64,000 bases of DNA from Candidatus Gastranaerophilales bacterium (GTDB lineage Bacteria; Cyanobacteriota; Vampirovibrionia; Gastranaerophilales; Gastranaerophilaceae). The translations under genes were made by a program, and so were the position numbers. The stretch spans positions 1 through 64,000 of the forward strand of contig CALUTD010000008.1 of assembly GCA_944323625.1 (NCBI GenBank). The letters are read 5' to 3'. Positions 26,004 to 35,091 of this stretch are shown here, piece after piece (within the stretch, counting starts at the first letter, position 1; every line of letters starts with the position of its first letter). Below the pieces are notes generated by a model. The model saw only the letters and a program-made list of their open reading frames with translations. It did not search any database and was not told the DNA's origin.

Positions 26004-26630
26004 ATGAATCTTATAGAAAAAATATCAAGTGAAAAATTATTTGGAGTTTTAAGAATACAAAATCCCCAAATTGCTTATGATGCTATTCAGGCAGCTTCAA
26101 ACGGAGGAATTAATATTATTGAAATAGTCATTGAAACACCTGAAATAGTTAAAGTAATAAAAAATATAACTGCAAAAAATGAGCGGCCATTGATTATGGC
26201 AGGTGGTATTATAACCCAAAGGCAAGCTCAAATTGCAATTGATTCGGGCGCCGACGTTATAGTATCACCCGTATTTCAAATGAATCTTGTCAGACTATGC
26301 AAAAGCCAAAGAATACCGTTGATTATGACTGCAACAACACCGAATGAGGCTTATTCCGCTTGGAAAGCAAGAACACAGCTTATAAAAATATCTCCGGCTA
26401 ATCCAATGGGAGGACCTGAATATATAGAAGATATTCTAAGACCAATGAAATTTATTAATATTATTGCTGCAGGCAGTATAAAAATAGACGATATTGCCGC
26501 TTATTTAAGAGCCGGTGCAAGGGCTGTGGGTTTAGGTAGAGGCTTATTTCAGGATTATTCTACAAGAACTATAGAAATGAATGCATTAAGAGCACGCTCT
26601 CAGGCTGCTATTTATGAAAAAAGTATATAA
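26004..26630 (+). CDS. KDPG/KHG-type aldolase
   Basis: A 208-aa class I aldolase of the Eda family, which cleaves 2-keto-3-deoxy-6-phosphogluconate or 4-hydroxy-2-oxoglutarate. The features are EIVIETPEIVKVI near residue 40, MAGGII, SPVFQMNLVRLCK, TATTPNEAYSAW and the Schiff-base lysine segment LIKISPANPMGGP. The family's usual 'FFPA' is ISPA here, so the substrate may differ. The C-terminal phosphate site AGARAVGLGRGLF is intact. It follows cdaA by 1 nt. Confidence 0.85.
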   Translation: MNLIEKISSEKLFGVLRIQNPQIAYDAIQAASNGGINIIEIVIETPEIVKVIKNITAKNERPLIMAGGIITQRQAQIAIDSGADVIVSPVFQMNLVRLCKSQRIPLIMTATTPNEAYSAWKARTQLIKISPANPMGGPEYIEDILRPMKFINIIAAGSIKIDDIAAYLRAGARAVGLGRGLFQDYSTRTIEMNALRARSQAAIYEKSI

Positions 26631-26705
26631 TTTCTGACAACATAATATTTTTTGTTTTATGTTTGGATTATAATTTAATTATATTCGACATTAGGAGAGT
26701 GAATT

Positions 26706-29192
26706 GTGTTAAACGAAAGATATTTTCCTCAGGAAATTGAAAAAAAATGGCAAAAACACTGGGATGAAACCCAAATAAACAAAGTTTATAATGATAAAAC
26801 AAAAGAAAAATATTATGTTCTTTCTATGCTGCCATATCCTTCTGGCAAACTGCATATGGGGCATGTAAGGAATTATACAATATCTGATGTAATAGCCCGT
26901 TATAAAAGAATGAATGGTTTTAATGTTCTTCACCCGATGGGATGGGATAGTTTCGGACTTCCTGCGGAAAATGCCGCAATACAACATGGTGCTAACCCTA
27001 AAAAATGGACTTTAGATAATATTGCATATATGAAACAACAGTTAAAATCATTAGGATTAATGGTTGACTGGGATAGAGAAGTTACGACATGCCTGCCTGA
27101 ATATTACAAATGGACACAATATTTCTTTATTCAAATGTTTAAGAAAGGTTTGGCATATAAAAAAGAAGCTGCAGTTAACTGGTGTAATAATTGTGCCACG
27201 GTTTTAGCAAATGAGCAGGTTATAGACGGAAAATGCTGGAGATGTGACGGACAGGTAGAAAAGAAATACTTGTCGCAGTGGTTTTTAAAAATAACTGACT
27301 ATGCTCAAGAGCTGCTTGATGACATAGATAAGTTAAAAGGTTGGCCCGACAGCGTAAAAACAATGCAAAAAAACTGGATTGACCGTTCAGAAGGTGCAAT
27401 TTTACGTTTTAAAGTAAAAGAAATTGAAGGGCTTGAAGTTCCCGTTTATACAACAAGACCCGATACGGCTTACGGTATTACATATCTTGTTGTTGCGCCC
27501 GAATACAAAGATATAGAGAAACTTACAACCCCTGAAAATAAAAAAGCGGTTGAAGAATACAGACAAAATGCACGTAAGATGTCTGAAATAGAAAGACTTT
27601 CTAATGAAAGACCAAAAACCGGAGTACCGTTGGGTACGCATTTAATTAACCCTCTAAATGGTGAAGAATTCCCAATATGGACAGCTGATTATGCGCTTGC
27701 AGAATACGGAACAGGAGCTGTTATGGCGGTTCCTGCTCACGATGAAAGAGATTTTGCTTTCGCTAAAAAATATAATTTGCCTGTTAAAATTGTAATCCAA
27801 AATCCTGAAAATCCTTTATCTGAATTAAAAGAAGCTTATACAGAAAAAGGAGTACTTGTAAATTCTTTAGATTGCAATGGACTTGATAATGAAACAGCTA
27901 AAAAAGTTATAATTGAAAAAGCCGTAAAAGGAGGATTCGGTGAATCTAAAGTTCAGTTCAGACTTCGTGATTGGCTTATTTCAAGACAAAGATACTGGGG
28001 AACACCTATTCCGGTTGTATATTGTCCTAAGTGCGGAACCGTTCCTGTTAATGAAAAAGATTTACCGGTATTACTTCCTGAAGATGTTGATTTTTCTGTA
28101 AAAGGTAAATCCCCGGTTGCGACTTCAGAGACATTTAAACATACAACATGCCCGGTATGCGGAGGACCTGCAGAAAGAGAAACCGATACTATGGATACAT
28201 TTATGTGTTCAAACTGGTATTTTTATCGCTATACGGATGCAAGAAATGATAAAGCTCCTTTTGATAAAGATATTCTTCACTATTGGGCGCCTGTTGATCA
28301 GTATGTAGGCGGTATTGAACACGCAATTTTGCATTTGTTGTATTCAAGATTTTTTACTAAAGCTTTAAGAGATTTAGGTATTATAGATATAGATGAACCG
28401 TTTACTAATTTGTTAACACAGGGGATGGTATTAAAAGACGGTTCTAAAATGTCAAAATCGAAAGGGAATACTGTTGATCCCGATGAAATATTCCAAAACT
28501 ACGGTGCAGATACGGCAAGATTATTTATCCTTTCCGATTCACCCCCGAACAGAGATTTTGATTGGTCTGATGCAGGTGTTGAAGGCTGTTATAAATTCTT
28601 AAACAGAGTTTGGAAATTATACTCTGCATATCAAAATGAAATTATTCTTGATTATAATTTGCCTGAAATTTCTTCTTTATCAAAAGAAAACAATGATCTC
28701 GTAAGAGAAGTACACATGACAATTAAGAAAATATCTCAAGATATTGCAAACGAGTTTCAGTTTAATACTGTTATATCAAAATATCGTGAGTTTACAAATG
28801 CAGTTTATGATTACTTGAATAACAAAAAAGAATTTTCACAGGAAGACAAAAATGTATTTAGTTTTGCAGTATTAACATTCTTGAAGCTTTTAGCGCCTGT
28901 ACTTCCTCATATGACAGAAGAAATATATGAAGGTTTAGGCGGTAAAGATTCGGTTCACAAACTTGAATGGCCAAAATATGATGAACAACTTGCTAAACCC
29001 GGCAAAATTACTTTAGTTGCTCAAATTAACGGTAAAGTTAAAGACAGAATTGAAGTGGATGCCGATAAATCAAAAGAGGAACTGGAAAAAATTGCTTTAA
29101 ACAGTCAAAAAATAAAAGAACTTACAAATGGAAAACAAATTGTTAAGGTAATAGTAGTTCCTGCAAAATTGGTTAATATAGTTGTTAAATAA
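26706..29192 (+). CDS. leuS: Leucyl-tRNA synthetase
   Basis: A class I synthetase of 828 aa charging tRNA-Leu. It has the HIGH motif as PYPSGKLHMGHVRNY (residues about 41-55), zinc-binding cysteines in VNWCNNCATVLANEQV, the editing domain with TTRPDTAYGITYLV and the T-G-A-V-M-A-V-P-A-H-D core, and KMSKSKGNTVDPD near 580. GTG 26706 is the start, with AGGAGAG 5 nt upstream. A hairpin terminator follows. Confidence 0.97.
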   Translation: MLNERYFPQEIEKKWQKHWDETQINKVYNDKTKEKYYVLSMLPYPSGKLHMGHVRNYTISDVIARYKRMNGFNVLHPMGWDSFGLPAENAAIQHGANPKKWTLDNIAYMKQQLKSLGLMVDWDREVTTCLPEYYKWTQYFFIQMFKKGLAYKKEAAVNWCNNCATVLANEQVIDGKCWRCDGQVEKKYLSQWFLKITDYAQELLDDIDKLKGWPDSVKTMQKNWIDRSEGAILRFKVKEIEGLEVPVYTTRPDTAYGITYLVVAPEYKDIEKLTTPENKKAVEEYRQNARKMSEIERLSNERPKTGVPLGTHLINPLNGEEFPIWTADYALAEYGTGAVMAVPAHDERDFAFAKKYNLPVKIVIQNPENPLSELKEAYTEKGVLVNSLDCNGLDNETAKKVIIEKAVKGGFGESKVQFRLRDWLISRQRYWGTPIPVVYCPKCGTVPVNEKDLPVLLPEDVDFSVKGKSPVATSETFKHTTCPVCGGPAERETDTMDTFMCSNWYFYRYTDARNDKAPFDKDILHYWAPVDQYVGGIEHAILHLLYSRFFTKALRDLGIIDIDEPFTNLLTQGMVLKDGSKMSKSKGNTVDPDEIFQNYGADTARLFILSDSPPNRDFDWSDAGVEGCYKFLNRVWKLYSAYQNEIILDYNLPEISSLSKENNDLVREVHMTIKKISQDIANEFQFNTVISKYREFTNAVYDYLNNKKEFSQEDKNVFSFAVLTFLKLLAPVLPHMTEEIYEGLGGKDSVHKLEWPKYDEQLAKPGKITLVAQINGKVKDRIEVDADKSKEELEKIALNSQKIKELTNGKQIVKVIVVPAKLVNIVVK

Positions 29193-29212
29193 ACCAAAAT
29201 TTTGTATATAGT

Positions 29213-29239
29213 GAAAGACCGCTAAAAAAGCGGTCTTTC
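29213..29239. terminator. Terminator between leuS and the aquaporin gene
   Basis: The stem GAAAGACCGCT/AGCGGTCTTTC has an A-rich loop and sits between two convergent genes. Confidence 0.75.
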
Positions 29240-29257
29240 TGTTATTAAATTGTTAAT

Positions 29258-29905
29258 TTAATCTTCTTTAGTTTCAGTATAAGTTAATTTAAAAGCGAGA
29301 GCGGAAAGTGCACCGCCTATTAAATTAGCTAATATGGTATATCCTGCAAGTTTCCATGATAAAGCGCTAATCATTCCGAGAGGAAGAGCAACCGCAGGAT
29401 TAAAAGCACCGGCGCAGAATGTTCCGCCAACGGCAATTGCACCTACTAAAACAGTTATACCTATTGCAAGCCCGTAATATGAGTTTCCTTTTGTTTCTTT
29501 TACTGTTGCAGTTTGAAGTACAACATAGCAAAGGGCAAAAGTAAATAAAGCTTCAGATATTAACATTGGCATTAATTTAAAGTCTATAGGATAGAAAACC
29601 TGAGTTTTACCTATAAGTAAATAGAATGTCCAAACAGCAATAGCACCGCCCAAAAGTTGAGCTATTGTATAAGGTACAAACTGTTTAAATGACAACGCGC
29701 CCCTAAAACAAGCTGCTAATGATATGGCAGGATTATAATGTCCGCCTGAAATATGGCCTCCTGCATATACAATTGCTATAATTACACACGCAATTGCAAA
29801 AGGTGCAAGAATCCCTTGTGCTGTATATGAACAGCAAATAATCGTCAGTACAAGAAAAAATGTACCAATAACTTCTACCAAGTATTTTTTTAGATTCTCT
29901 TTCAT
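29258..29905 (-). CDS. MIP-family aquaporin / glycerol channel
   Basis: A 215-aa channel with six membrane helices and the two half-helix motifs HYNPAISLA (near residue 57) and AFNPAVALP (near 167). AAGGAG precedes ATG 29905. Whether water or glycerol passes cannot be read safely from these motifs; the second NPA lacks the aspartate (NPARD) of glycerol facilitators, leaning to water or another small solute. It is a single gene with no glpK nearby. Confidence 0.9.
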   Translation of the reverse strand: MKENLKKYLVEVIGTFFLVLTIICCSYTAQGILAPFAIACVIIAIVYAGGHISGGHYNPAISLAACFRGALSFKQFVPYTIAQLLGGAIAVWTFYLLIGKTQVFYPIDFKLMPMLISEALFTFALCYVVLQTATVKETKGNSYYGLAIGITVLVGAIAVGGTFCAGAFNPAVALPLGMISALSWKLAGYTILANLIGGALSALAFKLTYTETKED

Positions 29906-30024
29906 TTAATCTCCTTTACAAATGTTAAAAATACCAAGTATATATTATCAGTTTTTTTAATTTTTGTAAATTTTTATTTGGCAAGACAAAAAGGTAAGTC
30001 TTTGTACAGTACTTATTTAATCCG

Positions 30025-30042
30025 GTGTCGCCCGCATAGCTT
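30025..30042. repeat. Remnant of a family B repeat end
   Basis: GTGTCGCCCGCATAGCTT matches the end of the 51441 element (GTGTCGCCCGCATTGCTT) with one mismatch; the rest of the element is missing. It may mark a deleted or transposed copy. Confidence 0.4.
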
Positions 30043-30054
30043 AGTGTATAAATT

Positions 30055-30084
30055 ACAGAGCCGAAAATCATTTTTCAGCTCTGT
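30055..30084. terminator. Hairpin after the YvlD-like gene
   Basis: ACAGAGC and GAAAA pair with TTTTC and GCTCTGT. It lies 20 bp past the minus-strand gene, but neither side has a strong T run. Confidence 0.5.
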
Positions 30085-30102
30085 TAATAATAAAAAATAA
30101 AT

Positions 30103-30453
30103 TTATTCAGGTTTTTTACCTATATTTATTTTATCTATAAGCGGTGTAAATATTGAAAGAATTAAAGCACCAAAGAAACCGCTCCAAAACCCGTCTATGC
30201 TAAAACCGGGAGCTATTCTTGCAGCAAGCAAAAATAAAAGTGCGTTCACTACCAAACTAAAAAGGCCCAAAGTTAGTATATTAATCGGTAAAGAAATAAA
30301 TTGAACAAGCGGTCTTATTAATAAATTGATTAAACCGATTATTACAACAACAACCAATGCGCTTAAAAATCCTGAAACACTTATTCCGGGTAAAATCCAG
30401 GCTATAAGCATAATCAAAAGTGCAAAAAGTATCCATTTTAAAATCATATTCAT
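30103..30453 (-). CDS. Phage-holin-4-type / YvlD-like small membrane protein
   Basis: A 116-aa protein of four hydrophobic helices with the family pattern ILPGISVSGFLSALVVVVII, then LINLLIRPLVQFISLPINILTLGLF. The family (PF04020) is called phage holin but is mostly chromosomal and not known to lyse cells. AAGGAG precedes ATG 30453. No phage genes surround it. Confidence 0.88.
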   Translation of the reverse strand: MNMILKWILFALLIMLIAWILPGISVSGFLSALVVVVIIGLINLLIRPLVQFISLPINILTLGLFSLVVNALLFLLAARIAPGFSIDGFWSGFFGALILSIFTPLIDKINIGKKPE

Positions 30454-30551
30454 AAGTGTGTCTCCTTCTTTATTTAAAAATAATAAATATTATTGCAAAA
30501 AATCTCCCCCTGTTTTGCAATAAAGAAGCAGTATTACAAAAAACTTTATAA

Positions 30552-32942
30552 TCAGACTGCCAATAATGTTTTTTTAATATCTTCAATAGATGAATTAAGA
30601 TAGAACTTTCGGAAATTATTGATATTATTTATTCTTTCATCTAATTCTGTATATAAATCATCCTGTTTAAGCTTTGACATTTCAACAGGAGTTAATGATT
30701 CAATTATATATTTATCTTCAGCCGGTTTATTCATTTCAATCATACGACAATCTTCAAACAAAGTAATTGCACATTCAATGGTATCGGTATCTATATTTAG
30801 AGCTCCTGAAAGTCTATTCAAATCAAGCTGTCCGTTCATATTTGCAATTGCATATTTAATCATCCCTGATAGCTTTGAAATAATATTATCGGTTGTTGTT
30901 TCAGTTATATTAAAATTCATGAGATGAATTATTTTTGCATCCGTTTCTTTAAGTATTTTACAAAAGTCATTACTATTGTATGGACACTCAAAAAACATAA
31001 GCTGTTCAATATTACCGGGTATATTCTTGGAATCAAAAATTTTTTCTTCTTTATCTTTAAAATCGAGTTGTTTTTTTAATGCAGAATCCTGAACAAAAAT
31101 AGCAGTTGTTTTTTTTGTGGAAGAAATAAAATCAAGTACTTGCATTAAAATATTTTTTTTATTTCTATGGTCCAAAATTTTTATTTCCGTTTGTGCCGGC
31201 ATTTCGAAATGAATATCATTTAACATTAGTCTAATTGATGTATTACCGTTAAATGTATGTAAATGGGGTTCAAACAATATATCAACCGTTTTTTCCGAAT
31301 TAATATTTAAGTGGGTACAATTCCATTTTATACACTCAAAAGGTAATGAACCGTTTTTTGAAACTATCATTTTTAAATGATTGTTATTTTGACCTATCAT
31401 TTTTATGCTGTCAATTTTTAAATTATTCATTACAAATACAGGTGCGGGGTTAGCAGCCCCAAAAGGCTGCATTTTGTTCATAAGTTCTATGTTATTAATT
31501 GTAATATCATCAGGTTCAAGCAGCATATCTGCAGGTATTCTTACTGTATTAAAATCTATGTTTTGAGAATATTCATCAATTGTTTTATTTAACTTTTGTT
31601 TAAAAGTTTCAAATTTAATTTTATTTTCGTCAAAAGAAAATCCTGCAGCCATTTTATGGCCGCCAAAACCTTCAAAAACTTCTTTATGCTCGGATAGTAC
31701 TGCATGAATGTTAATTCCTTCTATACTTCGGCATGAACATCTTATAATATTTGAATTATTAGAATCTCTTGCCATTAAAAAAGACGGCTTATTATAGTAT
31801 TCTGTCAATTTTGAGCAGACAATACCTATTATTCCTATATGCCAGTCATCATGAAATAATACAATTGATTTTTTGTTGTCAGCCAAATTATTTTCATACA
31901 TTTCTTGAGCCTGTATAAATGTCTGTTCACAAAGTTCCTGACGCAGTTTATTGTAATCATTTAAGAGTTTTACATTATTTTCGATAAGATTTACATCATC
32001 TGAAATCAGAATATTCAAAGCTGTATCAGGTGATTCAAGTCTTCCAGCGGCATTAATTCGCGGCACAATATAGTATGCAATTGTATCAGAAGTAATTGCA
32101 CTTGTATCTAATACTCCGGCAGAATTAAGCAAACTTTGAATACCTTTATGCCGGCCGGATTTTATAAGTTCAAGTCCCATTTCGACAAGCCGCCTGTTTT
32201 CGCCCAAAAGTTCAACAACATCACCTATAGTTCCGACAGCGGCTAAAGGAAGAATTTCGTGTACATACTCTTCTTTTTTGAACATTTCCAGTAACTTGCA
32301 GGCAAATTTAAATGCGACTCCGGCACCCGATAAGTAATTCATACTTTCTAACTCTTCACAAGTCAAATCTTGTACAAGTGAATTTTGAGCTTTAGGATTC
32401 AGTATTGCATAAGCGGAAGGCAGAGTTTCGGGAGCTTCATGGTGGTCCGTTATTATCACGTCACATCTTAATCCCTTTGCAAGGTTGACTTCCGATGTAT
32501 TTGATATTCCGCAGTCAACAGTTATTATGAGTTTTGTTTTCCTCTTTGAAATAATATTAACAAGTGCTTTATTATTAAGTCCATGACTTTCAAGAGCTCT
32601 ATCAGGAATATAATAATCAACATTTGCACCTATGTGTTTTAGAGTCAAATACAAAATTGAAGTTGATGTTATTCCGTCGGCATCAAAATCCCCGTAGATA
32701 GTTATATTTTCACCGTTTTCCACTGCTGTTTTAACTCTCTCGGATGCTTTTTGCATATCACAAAATGAATCGGGACTATTCATAGGAATTGTCATAGGAT
32801 TTAAGAATTTATCAATTTTTTCTTTTGTGTTTATCCCGCGGTTTGCAAGCAGCTTGGCAAGAACGCTGCTTGAACATGCAGCGCTGTATATTTCATCTGT
32901 AATTTCCGATTGTTTTATATCCCAAACTCTTTTTATTGTCAT
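30552..32942 (-). CDS. recJ: Single-stranded-DNA-specific exonuclease RecJ
   Basis: A 5'-3' exonuclease of recombination and repair. It has the DHH domain with YGDFDADGITSTSIL (residues about 79-93), ITVDCGISN and VIITDHHEAPE, then DHHA1 with FGGHKMAAGFSFDE and an OB fold. At 796 aa it is longer than the about 570 aa of E. coli RecJ; the extra C-terminal 220 residues resemble the extension of Firmicute-type RecJ. It is the last gene of a minus-strand run beginning with fixC. Confidence 0.95.
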   Translation of the reverse strand: MTIKRVWDIKQSEITDEIYSAACSSSVLAKLLANRGINTKEKIDKFLNPMTIPMNSPDSFCDMQKASERVKTAVENGENITIYGDFDADGITSTSILYLTLKHIGANVDYYIPDRALESHGLNNKALVNIISKRKTKLIITVDCGISNTSEVNLAKGLRCDVIITDHHEAPETLPSAYAILNPKAQNSLVQDLTCEELESMNYLSGAGVAFKFACKLLEMFKKEEYVHEILPLAAVGTIGDVVELLGENRRLVEMGLELIKSGRHKGIQSLLNSAGVLDTSAITSDTIAYYIVPRINAAGRLESPDTALNILISDDVNLIENNVKLLNDYNKLRQELCEQTFIQAQEMYENNLADNKKSIVLFHDDWHIGIIGIVCSKLTEYYNKPSFLMARDSNNSNIIRCSCRSIEGINIHAVLSEHKEVFEGFGGHKMAAGFSFDENKIKFETFKQKLNKTIDEYSQNIDFNTVRIPADMLLEPDDITINNIELMNKMQPFGAANPAPVFVMNNLKIDSIKMIGQNNNHLKMIVSKNGSLPFECIKWNCTHLNINSEKTVDILFEPHLHTFNGNTSIRLMLNDIHFEMPAQTEIKILDHRNKKNILMQVLDFISSTKKTTAIFVQDSALKKQLDFKDKEEKIFDSKNIPGNIEQLMFFECPYNSNDFCKILKETDAKIIHLMNFNITETTTDNIISKLSGMIKYAIANMNGQLDLNRLSGALNIDTDTIECAITLFEDCRMIEMNKPAEDKYIIESLTPVEMSKLKQDDLYTELDERINNINNFRKFYLNSSIEDIKKTLLAV

Positions 32943-32960
32943 TTTTTTGCCGATTATTTA

Positions 32961-33398
32961 TTAATTATCTTCATTAAAGAACTCATCCTTCTTATCTTCC
33001 AACAACTCTTGTTGTTCAAGTTCTCTTTTCAACTCTTCAATGTCTTTATCTTCTTTAATTTTATCAATTACTATTTTAGCCATTTCTTTCGCAAGAAGTT
33101 TTTGAGTTTCAGGAGGAGAAGTTTGAAGCATGCTAATTGCAGCTCTTACAGTTCTGTCTATATCATACCATCTTGAATTTGCACGCGTATCCATACCTTC
33201 TTCAACAGCTTCTATAATTTCATCAACATCAGTATATTCACTAAAAGCAATATTGTGTTCCGCTATTATTTTTATAAGATTAAGCGCAACTTTAATTTGT
33301 GTTTCATCATCTGATGCTTCAAGAGTTTTCATTGAGCGAGATAAAATAGGGTCTTTATCATACCATCTTCTGTGTTTGTTATTGTATTCTTCGCGCAT
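32961..33398 (-). CDS. Hypothetical protein with duplicated RWYD module
   Basis: A 145-aa acidic soluble protein with an internal repeat. RRWYDKDPILSRSMKTLE (residues about 10-27) is echoed by SRWYDIDRTVRAAISMLQ (about 75-92). Both continue into E-T-Q-x(n)-K-x-A-K-I-like helices. The last third is a charged coiled-coil-like tail. It lies 16 nt after fixX and 18 nt before recJ, so it is probably co-transcribed. I do not recognise a named family. Confidence 0.75.
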   Translation of the reverse strand: MREEYNNKHRRWYDKDPILSRSMKTLEASDDETQIKVALNLIKIIAEHNIAFSEYTDVDEIIEAVEEGMDTRANSRWYDIDRTVRAAISMLQTSPPETQKLLAKEMAKIVIDKIKEDKDIEELKRELEQQELLEDKKDEFFNEDN

Positions 33399-33414
33399 AT
33401 ATGTTTCTCCTTTA

Positions 33415-33702
33415 CTAACCGTTCTTAAATTTCACACCGTGCTCACAGGACGGATATCTCCATTTTATATTTTTTTTATCGCATGCAATTTTGCAAGCAC
33501 CGCATTCCAAACAGTTTTCATATCTTATTATTAAGCTGTCTGTTTCTTCACTCCATTCATATACATCTGCAGGACATATATGAGTGCATACTCTATCATT
33601 GCATTGTTTGCAGATTTCATTATCAACAGTCAAATGACTTTCTTTATCTTTATTATATTTTAAAGTAGATAATTTTTCATTAATATTCATCTTTTGATAC
33701 AT
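33415..33702 (-). CDS. fixX: Ferredoxin-like protein FixX
   Basis: A 95-aa 4Fe-4S protein with CKQCNDRVCTHICPADVY near residue 33 and CLECGACKIACDKKNIKWRYP near 63, the second set being the complete ferredoxin cluster motif. In the ETF system FixX passes electrons with FixC to the quinone pool. Its start overlaps the fixC stop by 16 nt. The electron-transfer flavoprotein genes fixA and fixB are not in the window. Confidence 0.92.
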   Translation of the reverse strand: MYQKMNINEKLSTLKYNKDKESHLTVDNEICKQCNDRVCTHICPADVYEWSEETDSLIIRYENCLECGACKIACDKKNIKWRYPSCEHGVKFKNG

Positions 33703-34982
33703 TTCTCCATTGCAAAAATACCCAAAGGTATTGATTTAAATATTACTCCCGACTTTAATATTCTAAATAAAAATTTCCGGTATACCTCGTTTTTAGGCTC
33801 GTTTGAAGCATTATGAAGCACTCTGAAAAATTCGCATGCCAAATCAGGGTATAATTCCGTTATTGTGTTAATATGTTTTTTTACAAAGTCCACACTGTTT
33901 TTGTGAGTTTTTAAATCTTTTATAACAATACTTTCTTTTAATTTTTTTCCGTATAAAGAAAGATTTTTACTTGAAAAATCCTGTTTATTTATAGCTACAA
34001 CGGCAGTTTCAGCAGCAAGTTTTCCGCTCAGCATTGCAAGATTTGTACCTTCAAAATGAACATTATTTACAAGCATTGCCGCATCACCTACTACCATGAC
34101 TCCGTCTTTATAAAGTTTTGGCATAGAATTATATCCGCCTTCAGGTATCATATGAGAAGAATATTCTATTATCTTTGCATCTTTTATTATTGAAGCAATA
34201 GAAGGATGAGATTTAAATTTCTCAAATAAATCATAAGGTTTCATCTTAAGCTTTTTTAAATCATCAAGGGAAATACCTATTCCCAAAGAAATGGTTTCTT
34301 TATTTGTATATAAGAATCCCATAGAAAACATATTCTTTAAAGGCCCACCCAAAATTTTAGCGCCTGCACCGTTTGCACTGTCAAGCAAAAATCTGTCTTC
34401 TATTTTTTCTTTTGGAAGTTTAAATACTTCTTTTATATTAACAGTAACATCGGAATCTTTTATTTCATTTCTTAGTCCTGCCTGTTTCGCTAATAGAGAA
34501 TTGACTCCGTCTGCTATTATAACAATATCAGAATAATAATTTTCCTGCTCTGTTTTAATACCTATTACTTTGCCATTTTCAATAATTAATTCTTTTACCA
34601 GTGTTTTTGGTGCAAAATACGCGCCTGCTTTTATTGCCTGCTCAACACACCAGTTATCCCATTTTGAGCGAATAACACTGTATGAATTCGGAATTTCGTT
34701 ACTATTTGTTTTATATGAAAACTTTATTGAATCATTATCATTTAGCATTATTATTTGATGCTGTATTATTGCTCTTTCGATCGGAGCTTCCTCAATAAAA
34801 TTTGGATATAATTCCTTAGTTTGCTGTGTAAAAATTGCACCGCCAAACATGTTTTTATCTCCAGCATTATCACCTCTTTCAATAAGGAGAACTTTTTTAC
34901 CTGCACGCGCAAGTGTAATTGCGCTTGCACATCCTGATGGTCCGGCACCTATAACTATTACCTGAATTTTATTATTTTCCAT
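33687..34982 (-). CDS. fixC: FAD-dependent oxidoreductase FixC (ETF-quinone oxidoreductase-like)
   Basis: A 431-aa flavoprotein. The N-terminal FAD-binding loop is VIVIGAGPSGCASAITLARAGKKVLLIE, followed by the conserved GGAIF segment, and a second FAD contact GVMVVGDAAMLVN lies near residue 284. It resembles FixC and geranylgeranyl reductase relatives. With FixX next door it probably transfers electrons from a flavoprotein to quinone. It is first in the run fixC-fixX-hypothetical-recJ. Confidence 0.9.
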   Translation of the reverse strand: MENNKIQVIVIGAGPSGCASAITLARAGKKVLLIERGDNAGDKNMFGGAIFTQQTKELYPNFIEEAPIERAIIQHQIIMLNDNDSIKFSYKTNSNEIPNSYSVIRSKWDNWCVEQAIKAGAYFAPKTLVKELIIENGKVIGIKTEQENYYSDIVIIADGVNSLLAKQAGLRNEIKDSDVTVNIKEVFKLPKEKIEDRFLLDSANGAGAKILGGPLKNMFSMGFLYTNKETISLGIGISLDDLKKLKMKPYDLFEKFKSHPSIASIIKDAKIIEYSSHMIPEGGYNSMPKLYKDGVMVVGDAAMLVNNVHFEGTNLAMLSGKLAAETAVVAINKQDFSSKNLSLYGKKLKESIVIKDLKTHKNSVDFVKKHINTITELYPDLACEFFRVLHNASNEPKNEVYRKFLFRILKSGVIFKSIPLGIFAMEKCIKR

Positions 34983-35091
34983 ATTTCCTCTTTAGTCTTT
35001 AATTAATTATACACTTTTTATTTGCTTGAAGGCAATTGTACCTTAAGAGAAAATTATTGAAATAAGTTAAGTTTTAGAATATTATATTAAT

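Noticed and set aside
30103-30453. Evidence for a prophage from the 'holin' family name
   Set aside because: This family is widespread on chromosomes, and there are no capsid, tail, integrase or lysis genes nearby.
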